From Armatimonadota bacterium (GTDB lineage Bacteria; Armatimonadota; Fimbriimonadia; Fimbriimonadales; ATM1), in contig JAJPJR010000040.1 in NCBI GenBank assembly GCA_021324165.1, forward strand, positions 1 to 64,000: 64,000 nt of DNA, in the 5' to 3' direction. Shown piece after piece: positions 49,394 through 57,451 of the stretch. The position numbers and the translations under genes were made by a program. The stretch's first letter is position 1. Each line of letters begins with the position of its first letter. A model generated the notes under the pieces. It did no database searches. It saw only the letters and a list, made by a program, of their open reading frames with translations, and was not told the DNA's origin.

Positions 49394-50446
49394 ATGTACG
49401 CTTTGATTCCTGCATCGGCGATCGCGGCTGCCTTGGCGCGGGCGCATGCTCAAGATTCGAAGGGTGGCGGAGAGCCTCCTCCCCCACCGCCAACCCAGGG
49501 GTCGAGTTCCAACCCTGGAATCAGCCTGGTTTTCAACATGGGTGCAGATTTGGGCGACAAAGTGGACGGCCAGCGGACGGCGGACTTTCGAGAGATCGAG
49601 TTTGGGTTCGCTTCGGATGTTGACCCTCACCTGAAGGCGCAGGCGTTCATTTCCGTTGCGAAAGAGAACGGCGAAACGGTGGTGGATGTCGAAGAGGCTT
49701 TCGGGCAGTATTCCAATTTCGGGCACGGACTTTCTGCAAAGTTCGGAAAGATCAAAGGCGCGATCGGCAGAACGAATCGCAATCACGAAGACCAGTTGGA
49801 GTATCTGCACTTTCCGTTTGCGATTCAGGACATTTTGGGAGACGAAGGACTTAGAGCGGTTGGCGGATCAATCAGTTATCTGTTTCCAACAAAGCAGTTT
49901 CACGAGCTGACCTTCGAAATGGTGGATGCCGATGACGGGCCGCTGTTTAAATCGTCGGATGCCGACACGATGGTTTCGATTGCGCATTATCGAACGTTTT
50001 TTGATTTCGGCCAAGACCTGTCGGCTCAGCTGGGCGCGACATATGCGAACGGCCCCAACATGCAAAACCGCGCAAGTCTTTACGGCTTCGATTACGTAAT
50101 GAAATGGCACCCAGGCCGAGTAGGCCGATCTGCGATGTTGGAAAGCGAAGCGTACTGGTCAGATCCCGGATCACCGGGCAGCGACAAAAAGTTCGGAGCG
50201 TTTGCGGCGTTGACGTATGAATTCATGCCGCGGTGGTTCGCCACCTTCAAGGCGGATTATGGCGAAATTCCAGAAACGACCAACGTGCACCGACAGTTCA
50301 GCGGAGTTCTGACATATAAGCTCACCGAGTTTGAACATTGGCGCATTCAATGGGATCATGTAACCAGCAATTTCGATTCCGCAAAGAACTACCTCAGCCT
50401 GCAATTTCAGTTTCTGATTGGAAAACACCCTGCGCACAAGTATTAG
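49394..50446 (+). CDS. Outer-membrane beta-barrel protein linked to zinc uptake
   Basis: The 350-residue protein has a signal peptide (LIPASAIAAALARAHAQ) and a Pro-rich linker. It then has many amphipathic strands with aromatic ends, closing in a strand ending in Tyr (SLQFQFLIGKHPAHKY). This suggests a porin-like barrel. The operon next encodes a ZnuA-type binding protein and an ABC-3 permease, so this barrel probably lets zinc or a zinc complex through the outer membrane. The ATG at 49394 has a GGAGG site. A fold assignment would need structure prediction. Confidence 0.6.
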   Translation: MYALIPASAIAAALARAHAQDSKGGGEPPPPPPTQGSSSNPGISLVFNMGADLGDKVDGQRTADFREIEFGFASDVDPHLKAQAFISVAKENGETVVDVEEAFGQYSNFGHGLSAKFGKIKGAIGRTNRNHEDQLEYLHFPFAIQDILGDEGLRAVGGSISYLFPTKQFHELTFEMVDADDGPLFKSSDADTMVSIAHYRTFFDFGQDLSAQLGATYANGPNMQNRASLYGFDYVMKWHPGRVGRSAMLESEAYWSDPGSPGSDKKFGAFAALTYEFMPRWFATFKADYGEIPETTNVHRQFSGVLTYKLTEFEHWRIQWDHVTSNFDSAKNYLSLQFQFLIGKHPAHKY

Positions 50447-50456
50447 GAGGATGAAA

Positions 50457-51470
50457 ATGAAGCGACTCATTTGCGCGCTGACTGTTGCGGCGTGCACCTG
50501 TATTGTCCATGCCAAAACGTTGAATGTGATAGCGACCGTCGAATCGCTGGGCTCGATTGTCAAAACGGTCGGCGGGAGCCATGTGAATGTTACGACGCTG
50601 GTGGTCGGCGCACGCGATCCTCACCGCATCGAAGCAAAACCGAGTTATATGAGCGCGGCTGGCCGAGCGGATTTGTGGGTCGGCATCGGATTAGATTTGG
50701 AGATTGGGTACGAAGAGCCGATCATATCGGGCAGCGCCAACGGCCGCCTCAGACCTGGTTCGCTCGGAAACGTGCATGTGGGCGATTGGGTGCCCGTTCG
50801 CGAAAAACCCACCGGCGAGGTAACGCGCGCCATGGGCGACATTCATCCGTTCGGCAATCCGCACGTTTGGCTTGATCCTTATAACATGCGGATCATCGCT
50901 GTCAGGCTTGCAGATCGGATGGCTGAACTCGACCCGCAAGACGGCGCTGAGTTCAAATCGAATGCCAAAAGTTTTGCGGCACGGCTCGACAAAGCGATGT
51001 TCGGCGACGCGCTTGCAGTAAAAATCGGCGGCGACAAACTTTGGGAATGGGACAATCAGGATCAGCTGATCGAAAAACTGCGTGAAGCCAAAGCCGAAAA
51101 CCTGCTGAGCGGCTGGTGTCAAAAAATGCGGCCGTTTTGGAAAACGAAAGTCGTGACCTATCACCGAAGCTGGACGTATTTTGCGGCGCGGTTCGGGCTG
51201 AACGTGGTTGGAGAGCTGGAACCCAAGCCCGGAATTGATCCCACACCGGCGCACGTCGCAACGATCATCAAGCTGATTCAAGATTCCGGAGTGAAACTGA
51301 TTTTGCAGGAGCCGTTTTATTCAACCAGAAACGCTCAGTTCGTTTCTCAGCGCACCGGCGTTCCTTACCTTGTGCTGCCGGGAAATGTGGGCCAATCGCC
51401 CGGGGCAGACGACGTGATTGCGCTGTTCGATGTGCTGGTCAACAACATCTCTGGAGCGTTGCGGAAATAG
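50457..51470 (+). CDS. ZnuA/TroA-type metal-binding lipoprotein-like substrate-binding protein
   Basis: The protein of about 337 residues has a signal peptide (LICALTVAACTCIVHA) and the cluster A-I fold. Landmarks are VVGARDPHRIEAKPSY (first His ligand), IHPFGNPHVWLDPYN (second), VVTYHRSWTYFAARFGL (third), and the acidic ligand zone near LQEPFYS. It lacks the long His-rich loop of many ZnuA proteins. It captures zinc or manganese in the periplasm and hands it to the adjoining permease. ATG 50457 is six bases after AGGAGG; ATG 50451 is too close. The permease gene begins on the base after the stop. Confidence 0.85.
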   Translation: MKRLICALTVAACTCIVHAKTLNVIATVESLGSIVKTVGGSHVNVTTLVVGARDPHRIEAKPSYMSAAGRADLWVGIGLDLEIGYEEPIISGSANGRLRPGSLGNVHVGDWVPVREKPTGEVTRAMGDIHPFGNPHVWLDPYNMRIIAVRLADRMAELDPQDGAEFKSNAKSFAARLDKAMFGDALAVKIGGDKLWEWDNQDQLIEKLREAKAENLLSGWCQKMRPFWKTKVVTYHRSWTYFAARFGLNVVGELEPKPGIDPTPAHVATIIKLIQDSGVKLILQEPFYSTRNAQFVSQRTGVPYLVLPGNVGQSPGADDVIALFDVLVNNISGALRK

Positions 51471-52385
51471 ATGCCGCTGTTTCCTGAAGTGCTCGATCCC
51501 GCACGGGCCGCAGCGACTGTCATGTCGCCCGTGCACTGCCTTTTTGGGCTGCACATTGTGCGCCGAGGACTGCTGTTTATTGATTTGGCCGTTGCGCAGG
51601 TTGCCGCTTTGGGAATGGCGTTCGCGTTGGCCAAAGGATTCAGCGCCGACAACCCGGCCGACGAAACCAAAATCTATCTTTATTCATTGGCGTTTGCACT
51701 TGCGGGTTCGCTGCTGATTTCGGTAACGCGGTTCAGGTTGGGCAAAGTGCCCCACGAAGCCGTAATCGGAATCGTTTATGTGGTGGCATCGGCAGGTGCG
51801 TTTGTGCTGCTTGAGTTTTCTCCTCATGGGGCCGAAGAGTTGAAATCGCTGTTTCAAGGAAACATTCTGTTTGTGCAGCCATCGCACGTTTGGAGCGTTG
51901 CGTATTGGTACGGCGCGGTGATGGTTGTGCTGCTGCTGTTTTGGAAGCCGATCACAAAAGTTTCTTTGCAAACCGAAGATGCCCCGGCAGGAATCAAACT
52001 CGTGCTTTTGGATGTGCTGTATTACAGTCTGTTGGGATTTGTTGTTGCGTCATCGGTGAAGATCGCGGGCGTGCTGGTTGTTTTCTCGTGGCTTGTGATG
52101 CCTGCCGTGGTTGCGTTTTTGTTTGTGGAAAAGATGTCGGCTGCGGTGATCATCGCGCTGCCGGTGTCGCTGATTGGGTCGTGGCTGGGTTTGCTGCTTT
52201 CGTTTTACGCTCCGGCGATTGCGCTTTCGGAAGAGGGCAGGCAGGCGATGGCGGTGGCAGGCGCCGAAGTGGAGCGGGGGTGGCCTTCGGGCCCGTCCAT
52301 CGTGCTTGCGCTTGGGGCGATCGTAACGGCGGCTTACTTGATTCGGCTTCTGCTGCCCGACAAAAAGCCGCGGCCTGAGCGATAA
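51471..52385 (+). CDS. ABC-3 family metal ABC transporter permease
   Basis: The 304-residue protein has about eight membrane helices and the ABC-3 (ZnuB/TroC-like) layout: VMSPVHCLFGLHIVRRGLLF, FRLGKVPHEAVIGIVYVVAS, and LVLLDVLYYSLLGFVVASSVKIAGVLVVFSWL. This would be the membrane path for zinc, driven by an ATPase. No ATPase gene is found next to it: the gene after it is unrelated and the operon order is barrel, binding protein, permease. The ATPase must be elsewhere. Confidence 0.87.
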   Translation: MPLFPEVLDPARAAATVMSPVHCLFGLHIVRRGLLFIDLAVAQVAALGMAFALAKGFSADNPADETKIYLYSLAFALAGSLLISVTRFRLGKVPHEAVIGIVYVVASAGAFVLLEFSPHGAEELKSLFQGNILFVQPSHVWSVAYWYGAVMVVLLLFWKPITKVSLQTEDAPAGIKLVLLDVLYYSLLGFVVASSVKIAGVLVVFSWLVMPAVVAFLFVEKMSAAVIIALPVSLIGSWLGLLLSFYAPAIALSEEGRQAMAVAGAEVERGWPSGPSIVLALGAIVTAAYLIRLLLPDKKPRPER

Positions 52386-52386
52386 T
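52381..52386 (+). promoter_or_regulatory. -10-like box for leaderless start at 52394
   Basis: GATAAT overlaps the stop codon of the permease gene and lies seven bases before ATG 52394. There is no ribosome site. Confidence 0.4.
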
Positions 52387-52393
52387 AGCCGCG

Positions 52394-53008
52394 ATGGCTG
52401 TGTTGAAAGCGATCACTACCTTTTTGCCCGCGTTTCCGCGGCTCGAAATCGAGTCGCTAGGGCCGCGCGTCCAACTTTTCGTTTTGCCAGGTTCGCAGAT
52501 CAGAAGGCTGCCGAAAAGCGACGGCCTTGCGGCGTTCGTAGATGAAACGGCTTGGCTTGCTCACGGATCTTCGCTGTGCATCAAAGATAAGGCCGATTAC
52601 AAACTGGATGACAAAATGAGGGCGCTTGCCCCGATCGCGCCTGGTGCCGCCGTTTCGCTCCCCGTGAAGGCCCTGCCCGCAAAGCGGTTGATTGCGGCCA
52701 ACATCTATGACGAACGAAAGATTGTTACGAAGGAGTCGTTCGCGCGGGGTTTCGATGCGGCGGTGGATGAAACGATTCGGCACGATGGAAAGACCATGAC
52801 CCTGTTCGACCCCACAAGCGACTGGAACTATTTTGAAAAGAGGACGACACCGGACTTTGCGGCAGAGTTAATCGGAGACGGTATTGTGAGAAACCGGAAA
52901 AGGTTGAAAGTTTATCGCGTGGTGGTTGTCGAGGAGCAGTACGCCGACGCCTATATTAAACGGTTGAACTACCTTCATGAAAACTGCTGGCGGTTTTATG
53001 CGGCTTGA
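52394..53008 (+). CDS. Macro-domain-like protein
   Basis: The 204-residue protein has a pattern that recalls ADP-ribose-binding macro domains. After VETAWL-like segments it has GSSLCIKDKADYKLDDKM and APGAAVSLPVKALPAKRLIA. A helix-forming region ESFARGFDAAVDETIRHDGK follows. The usual order of a substrate loop, an LPAK turn and a C-terminal helix is present, but the NAAN motif is not seen. It may be a diverged or inactive macro domain. Its 3' end overlaps ctaA by 13 bases. Confidence 0.4.
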   Translation: MAVLKAITTFLPAFPRLEIESLGPRVQLFVLPGSQIRRLPKSDGLAAFVDETAWLAHGSSLCIKDKADYKLDDKMRALAPIAPGAAVSLPVKALPAKRLIAANIYDERKIVTKESFARGFDAAVDETIRHDGKTMTLFDPTSDWNYFEKRTTPDFAAELIGDGIVRNRKRLKVYRVVVVEEQYADAYIKRLNYLHENCWRFYAA

Positions 53009-53946
53009 GCACGCGTGCGGGCAATTGAAATAAGAAACAAGAACTCAAGGCAGACGATCGCCGCGCCGTTGGTCAGATGCAAAACCTGAACCAGTCGTGG
53101 AAATGCAAACGACACCAACACGGTTCCAAAAACGATCTGAAGAGCAATGAGACCCACAATTGAAAACCCGATCGCATATTGTGCGCGGGTGAGTTTTTGC
53201 CGAAGCAGCACAATCAAAAACAGAAACGCCGCAAGCACCACAGCAATAGCGAAGTTTCTATGAATCAGATCAACCTCTCCGAGACGCGAAACCCAACTGT
53301 CGCGCGGGGCAGCGGGCAGCAGCCGGTTGTTCAAATCCACGGTTTCGCGAACGCGCGTTCCGATCAGCACCTGCGCCAGGCTCGCGCAAAACAGCACGAT
53401 GCCGGCAAACAGAGATTTGCGCCGGTCGGCCTTCGGCATTTCGGCAGTGGGCGGCGGACCCGCGAATTCCCATGCGGCGGCCAGACATCCGAAAATGAGC
53501 AGCGCGAGCAGCATGTGCGCGGTAATCACCCACTCCGTGAGTTTTGATTTCACCACCTGCCCGCCGAGCCAGCCTTGATAAGCCACCAACACAAAGGCTG
53601 CCGCCGAAAGCCAAAAACTTGGCTTGTGTGTGGAACGGATCAACCAGGCGCGGATGAGCGTCCACAAAATGAGCAAGCCGACCGAAACTCCAACCAGCCG
53701 GTTGATGTATTCGATCCAAGTTTGAGCGGCGTTGAACTGTTCCGGCCGGACGTCGGGGTGTTTTTGAAAAAACGTGATAGAGATGTCTTGAACGCTGAGC
53801 GGCGGAACGATGTTGCCGAAACAGGTCGGCCAGTCGGGGCAGCCTAATCCCGCGCCAGCGGCACGCACCAACGCTCCCAAAAAGATGAGCGACAGTGTGG
53901 CGACGATGGTGATGAGCGCGGCGCAGCGAAACTTTTGAGCGGCCAT
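52996..53946 (-). CDS. ctaA: Heme A synthase
   Basis: The 316-residue protein has eight membrane helices in the COX15/CtaA pattern. Landmarks are RAAGAGLGCPDWPTCFGNIVPP (conserved Cys pair), WIEYINRLVGVSVGLLI, VVKSKLTEWVITAHMLLALL, VLIGTRVRETVDLNNRL, and IHRNFAIAVVLAA. The His residues in these helices bind the hemes. The enzyme converts heme O, made by CtaB, to heme A for aa3-type cytochrome oxidase. The start is divergent from, and very near, the NDH-2 gene. Confidence 0.92.
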   Translation of the reverse strand: MAAQKFRCAALITIVATLSLIFLGALVRAAGAGLGCPDWPTCFGNIVPPLSVQDISITFFQKHPDVRPEQFNAAQTWIEYINRLVGVSVGLLILWTLIRAWLIRSTHKPSFWLSAAAFVLVAYQGWLGGQVVKSKLTEWVITAHMLLALLIFGCLAAAWEFAGPPPTAEMPKADRRKSLFAGIVLFCASLAQVLIGTRVRETVDLNNRLLPAAPRDSWVSRLGEVDLIHRNFAIAVVLAAFLFLIVLLRQKLTRAQYAIGFSIVGLIALQIVFGTVLVSFAFPRLVQVLHLTNGAAIVCLEFLFLISIARTRAQAA

Positions 53947-53978
53947 TGGTCGACAATCACACTGTACCCAACAACGGC

Positions 53979-53984
53979 TATAAT
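53979..53984 (+). promoter_or_regulatory. Consensus -10 box for leaderless NDH-2 start
   Basis: A perfect TATAAT ends six bases before GTG 53991, which begins the conserved part of NDH-2. No ribosome site exists. This is the clearest leaderless candidate in the window and argues against an upstream start at 53946. Confidence 0.55.
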
Positions 53985-53990
53985 TTCTGC

Positions 53991-55256
53991 GTGCCGAACG
54001 CGCACAGAGTGGTGATCATCGGGGGTGGATTTGCCGGCTTATATGCCGCCAAACAGATGCGATCTTCGGACGTTGCGGTAACGGTGGTGGATCGTCGCAA
54101 TTTTCATCTGTTTCAGCCGTTGCTGTATCAAGTTGCCACGGGCGCGGTTTCTCCAGGCGAAATCGCATCGCCGCTGCGTGGCATTTTCGGAAAACGCAAG
54201 AACATTTCGGTGATCATGGATCGAGCCGTTGATTTGGACGCTGCCAACAAACGGGTGATTCTTGGTAACGGCTTCGTGGAGTACGATTCGCTGATTGTGG
54301 CAACCGGAGTGACGCACGGGTATTTCGGACACGAAGAGTGGGCGCCGTTTGCGCCGGGCTTGAAGACCGTGGAAGATGCGCTTGCGATTCGGCGCGATGT
54401 TTATTTGGCATTTGAAAAGGCCGAAATGTGTGGCGATGCAGATGAACGGTCGGCCCTATTAACGTTTGTGCTGATTGGCGGCGGACCGACCGGTGTGGAG
54501 ATGGCGGGCGCGCTGGCCGAGCTTTCGCGCAAGACGCTGCGCGGCAACTTCCGTTCGATTGATCCCAGCTCGGCGCGGATCATCCTGCTGGAGGCTGGAG
54601 AAAGGATTTTGTCTGGATATCCACCGTTTCTTAGTGAAAAAGCGACGGCCTCGCTGCGCAAATTGGGCGTGGATGTGCGGGTGAATTCGAGGGTCGTTTC
54701 CGTGGGTGAAGGTTTTGTTTCAGTTTCTTCGGGCGAAAAGATAAAAACGCGCTGCGCGATTTGGGCGGCTGGCGTTCGCGCTTCTTCGTTTGGTGCGGTG
54801 CTGCGCGATCGTGCCGGCGCAAGTTTAGATTCGGTTGGCAGAGTGATTGTAGCGCCCGATCTTTCATTGCCTTCTGATCGTTCGATTTTTGTGGTGGGTG
54901 ATTTGGCGGTGTGCTTGGATGAGCATGGAAAGCAGCTGCCTGGCGTTGCGCAGCTTGCAATGCAGCAAGGACGGTATGTTGCGCGCAGGATTTTGCGGGG
55001 CGAATCGGTAGGGCCTTTTCGATATCGCGATCCGGGTTCGATTGCGGTGATTGGGCGCAACGCTGCGGTATGTTTCAGGGGGCGGTTGATGTTGTGGGGT
55101 TGGCCCGCGTGGTTTGTATGGGCGTTTATTCATCTGGCGTATTTGATCGAATTTGATAATAAGTTGTTGGTGTTATTGCAGTGGGCGTGGAGTTATTTGA
55201 CGTTCAACCGCGGCGCGCGTTTGATCGGCGCGAGCGAAAAGGAGATGGATTATTAA
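53991..55256 (+). CDS. ndh: Type II NADH dehydrogenase (NDH-2)
   Basis: The protein of about 421 residues has two dinucleotide-binding folds: FAD (VVIIGGGFAGLYAAKQM) and NADH (VLIGGGPTGVEMAGALAEL). It also has the quinone-side signature FHLFQPLLYQVATGAVSPGEIA and FVVGDLAV. A C-terminal amphipathic helix anchors it to the membrane (LMLWGWPAWFVWAFIHLAY). It passes electrons from NADH to quinone without proton pumping. GTG 53991 is chosen over 53946, because the perfect -10 box leaves no room for the longer form. It is divergent from ctaA. Confidence 0.92.
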   Translation: MPNAHRVVIIGGGFAGLYAAKQMRSSDVAVTVVDRRNFHLFQPLLYQVATGAVSPGEIASPLRGIFGKRKNISVIMDRAVDLDAANKRVILGNGFVEYDSLIVATGVTHGYFGHEEWAPFAPGLKTVEDALAIRRDVYLAFEKAEMCGDADERSALLTFVLIGGGPTGVEMAGALAELSRKTLRGNFRSIDPSSARIILLEAGERILSGYPPFLSEKATASLRKLGVDVRVNSRVVSVGEGFVSVSSGEKIKTRCAIWAAGVRASSFGAVLRDRAGASLDSVGRVIVAPDLSLPSDRSIFVVGDLAVCLDEHGKQLPGVAQLAMQQGRYVARRILRGESVGPFRYRDPGSIAVIGRNAAVCFRGRLMLWGWPAWFVWAFIHLAYLIEFDNKLLVLLQWAWSYLTFNRGARLIGASEKEMDY

Positions 55257-56269
55257 TTGCCGAAATCTGCGAGAAACCATTTGCGGTCGGACATACGCTC
55301 GACGAGCCAATATCTTTGCGACGCGCTTTGACCGTAGACAAGAAACGGACCGAGTTCTTTCCAGTGTTTTCTGTTCGCCGACGCGGCGAAGAGAGCAATG
55401 CCTTCTTTCGAATTGCTAATACAATACAATCGTCCATTCGAGTAAAACAGCCGTTGGGGAACGCCGATTGGCGTGGTCATCTCTTTGAGCAAACCGCCAC
55501 TCCACTCGAGTGGAGCTTTCATATCCGAACTGCCACTAAACAAAATGCGCCCGCTTCGCCAATCGTACGCAATCAGATCACCCCGGGCAGGCAGTTTGAT
55601 CTCGCTTACACTCAAAAACGTGAGCTTGGTTCCGTCCACCTGGCAAACTGCTCTAACCAAACGGTACGAGGCTCCAAGCAATGCAAGACTCAGTTTGCCG
55701 TTTGACAGAAAGCATGCGACACCTTGAGGCAATGTTACGAATTGTGAAAGTTTTATTCCCAGCGACTGATTTGGATCGTTTCCACGCTGCTTAAGATCGA
55801 GCTTTCCAACGAAAGCGATGGGCTGCGGCTTTGGCGCCGTTCGATACCAGGCTGAAGACGTCACAACCAACTCGCGCCCATTGAGTACTGCCACAAGGTT
55901 TGCGTCCGCTGTTTTCGTTCCTCTAAGATTTCCACCTAAGGAGTTGGGAGGTTCGTCGTAAACCTGTTTAGACTGCGAAATTGAAAACAACACCGCCTTA
56001 GTTGTGAGCGGCTTATAGAGGATAGTGAATAGATCGCGAAAGCCGACATTGCCCGTTCTTATATCAAACGGGTACCAACCGAATCGAAGCGACTGGTCTT
56101 TTGTGCTTCCAAGTTGGATCCAGAAAGTAGAGGCATCTTCGGCTACGACAGCAGGTGAAAAGCGTGAATACTGATTCTCCAAGAAATCGACAAGCTGTGG
56201 TGTTGGAATCGGAATCAGTTTGCCACCGGCAAGAGTGGTTTGGATGAAAAGAGATAGGATTGGTGCCAT
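55253..56269 (-). CDS. Protein of unknown function, possible beta-propeller
   Basis: The 338-residue protein has a short hydrophobic N-terminus (MAPILSLFIQTTLAGGKLI) that may be a signal. It consists of alternating strands with Leu/Phe/Tyr and Gly turns (LVAVLNGRELVVTSS, LSQFVTLPQGVACFLSNGKL, RLFYSNGRLYCISN). It could be a six-bladed propeller, but no motif identifies it. Together with the next gene it is divergent from imuB-dnaE2 and shares the intergenic operator candidate. That raises the possibility of SOS-linked expression. Confidence 0.45.
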   Translation of the reverse strand: MAPILSLFIQTTLAGGKLIPIPTPQLVDFLENQYSRFSPAVVAEDASTFWIQLGSTKDQSLRFGWYPFDIRTGNVGFRDLFTILYKPLTTKAVLFSISQSKQVYDEPPNSLGGNLRGTKTADANLVAVLNGRELVVTSSAWYRTAPKPQPIAFVGKLDLKQRGNDPNQSLGIKLSQFVTLPQGVACFLSNGKLSLALLGASYRLVRAVCQVDGTKLTFLSVSEIKLPARGDLIAYDWRSGRILFSGSSDMKAPLEWSGGLLKEMTTPIGVPQRLFYSNGRLYCISNSKEGIALFAASANRKHWKELGPFLVYGQSASQRYWLVERMSDRKWFLADFGN

Positions 56270-56274
56270 GGCTG

Positions 56275-57387
56275 TTAGGTGTCCGGAGAAATTGAAATGC
56301 CCGTAAGATTAAGATTGAAAGGAGTGGCCGTGGAACCCGCTACGGCAACATCGATTTGCAAAGGAAGATTAGTTGTATTGGCAGGAACTGAGATAGGCGT
56401 TTCGTTTTCGCTCGAGTTCACCGTCAATCGCACAAGGTGTCGATTTGCGGAGGCAAGCAGATTGTTGACTCCACGGATCAGAAACCCGCTCGGATCAACT
56501 ATGCCTGTTACGCCTCCAGCAGGCTGGCCGGTGCCTCTGATGTTTTCGTAACAGTACACCGGATAAATTTGATTACCATCGTTGAACAGTTTGATTTTGT
56601 ATGACAAGTTGGCGCCATAGCAGCCTTTGTTAGCGATGTCACCAGCGCGCAATGATATAAATCCATTTGCACCTATCTCTGGGCCATCCGCATCACAAAC
56701 ACTTACCGTCGCTGTATGTTGTGTATTCGGCGATGAAGGTTTTGCGTTGAATTCACCGCCATCCAGATCCAAATGTGAAAACGGCCACCATCCTCGTGGC
56801 TTGGAGCCCACTGCGGCTAAGGGCGAGTCGCTCCAGCTTCCTGGAATTCCACTTGAGGTAGATGCCGTTGTGCGAAGTCTCAATGTCGCTGAATTCTCGA
56901 GCGCTACATCGAACTCCATAACCATTCCTGCGAGGGCATTGATGCTACGTGAAGTGGCCCACAGACTAGTTTCGCTCGTGCCGATTGATATGTCGTCTCC
57001 GGGAGAATTCCAACTTCCGAAATAGTGTGCCTTTGCACAACAAACTCCCATCGAAACATAGTCTCCGGTTGGAGTCGGCTCTTCGATTACTGGATCAACG
57101 ACCGTGCCTGTGCCCTGATCGAGACTTGCGACCACGTTGAAATAGCAAGTTCCACCGGATATCAGACTGTTCACGTGCCAAAGGAACAGCCTTATGCGCT
57201 GAGTTCCGGATGTCAATGGAATTTCATATTTATACAAAGTGTGTGAACTGCTAACGTTTCCGACGTATTCCGGATTGTTGCTCACAACTAAGAAGGGGCC
57301 TGAAGAACTTAAGACAGATAGCGGTAAGACCGAAGTTGAATCGGTCGAGCCTTGGCGGGGAGTGAAATTCGATTGACCGCAGGACAT
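56275..57387 (-). CDS. Protein of unknown function, beta-rich, divergent from imuB
   Basis: The 370-residue protein has no signal peptide that I can see. It is rich in Ser, Thr, Gly and Asn with repeated beta segments (VGNVSSSHTLYKYEIPLTSG, ATLRLRTTASTSSG, GYLI-type strands). It has Cys pairs in GVCCAKAHYFG and a VCDADGPEIGAN segment. It resembles exported structural proteins more than enzymes. It lies five bases before the second unknown gene. On the minus strand a TATTAT box in the intergenic region may serve as its -10. No function can be assigned. Confidence 0.45.
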   Translation of the reverse strand: MSCGQSNFTPRQGSTDSTSVLPLSVLSSSGPFLVVSNNPEYVGNVSSSHTLYKYEIPLTSGTQRIRLFLWHVNSLISGGTCYFNVVASLDQGTGTVVDPVIEEPTPTGDYVSMGVCCAKAHYFGSWNSPGDDISIGTSETSLWATSRSINALAGMVMEFDVALENSATLRLRTTASTSSGIPGSWSDSPLAAVGSKPRGWWPFSHLDLDGGEFNAKPSSPNTQHTATVSVCDADGPEIGANGFISLRAGDIANKGCYGANLSYKIKLFNDGNQIYPVYCYENIRGTGQPAGGVTGIVDPSGFLIRGVNNLLASANRHLVRLTVNSSENETPISVPANTTNLPLQIDVAVAGSTATPFNLNLTGISISPDT

Positions 57388-57436
57388 TCTTGCAATGAGC
57401 CTACCTGCGGGCTGGTCCTCATAATACCAGACATAT

Positions 57437-57447
57437 GTATACTATTC
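57437..57447. promoter_or_regulatory. Candidate SOS operator and leaderless promoter of imuB
   Basis: GTATACTATTC (reverse GAATAGTATAC) shares ATAGTATA with the palindrome over the lexA -10 box. TATACT (57438-57443) ends eight bases before the imuB ATG at 57452, so the transcript may be leaderless. The site also lies within the 64 bases dividing imuB from a divergent unknown gene. Confidence 0.45.
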
Positions 57448-57451
57448 TGAG

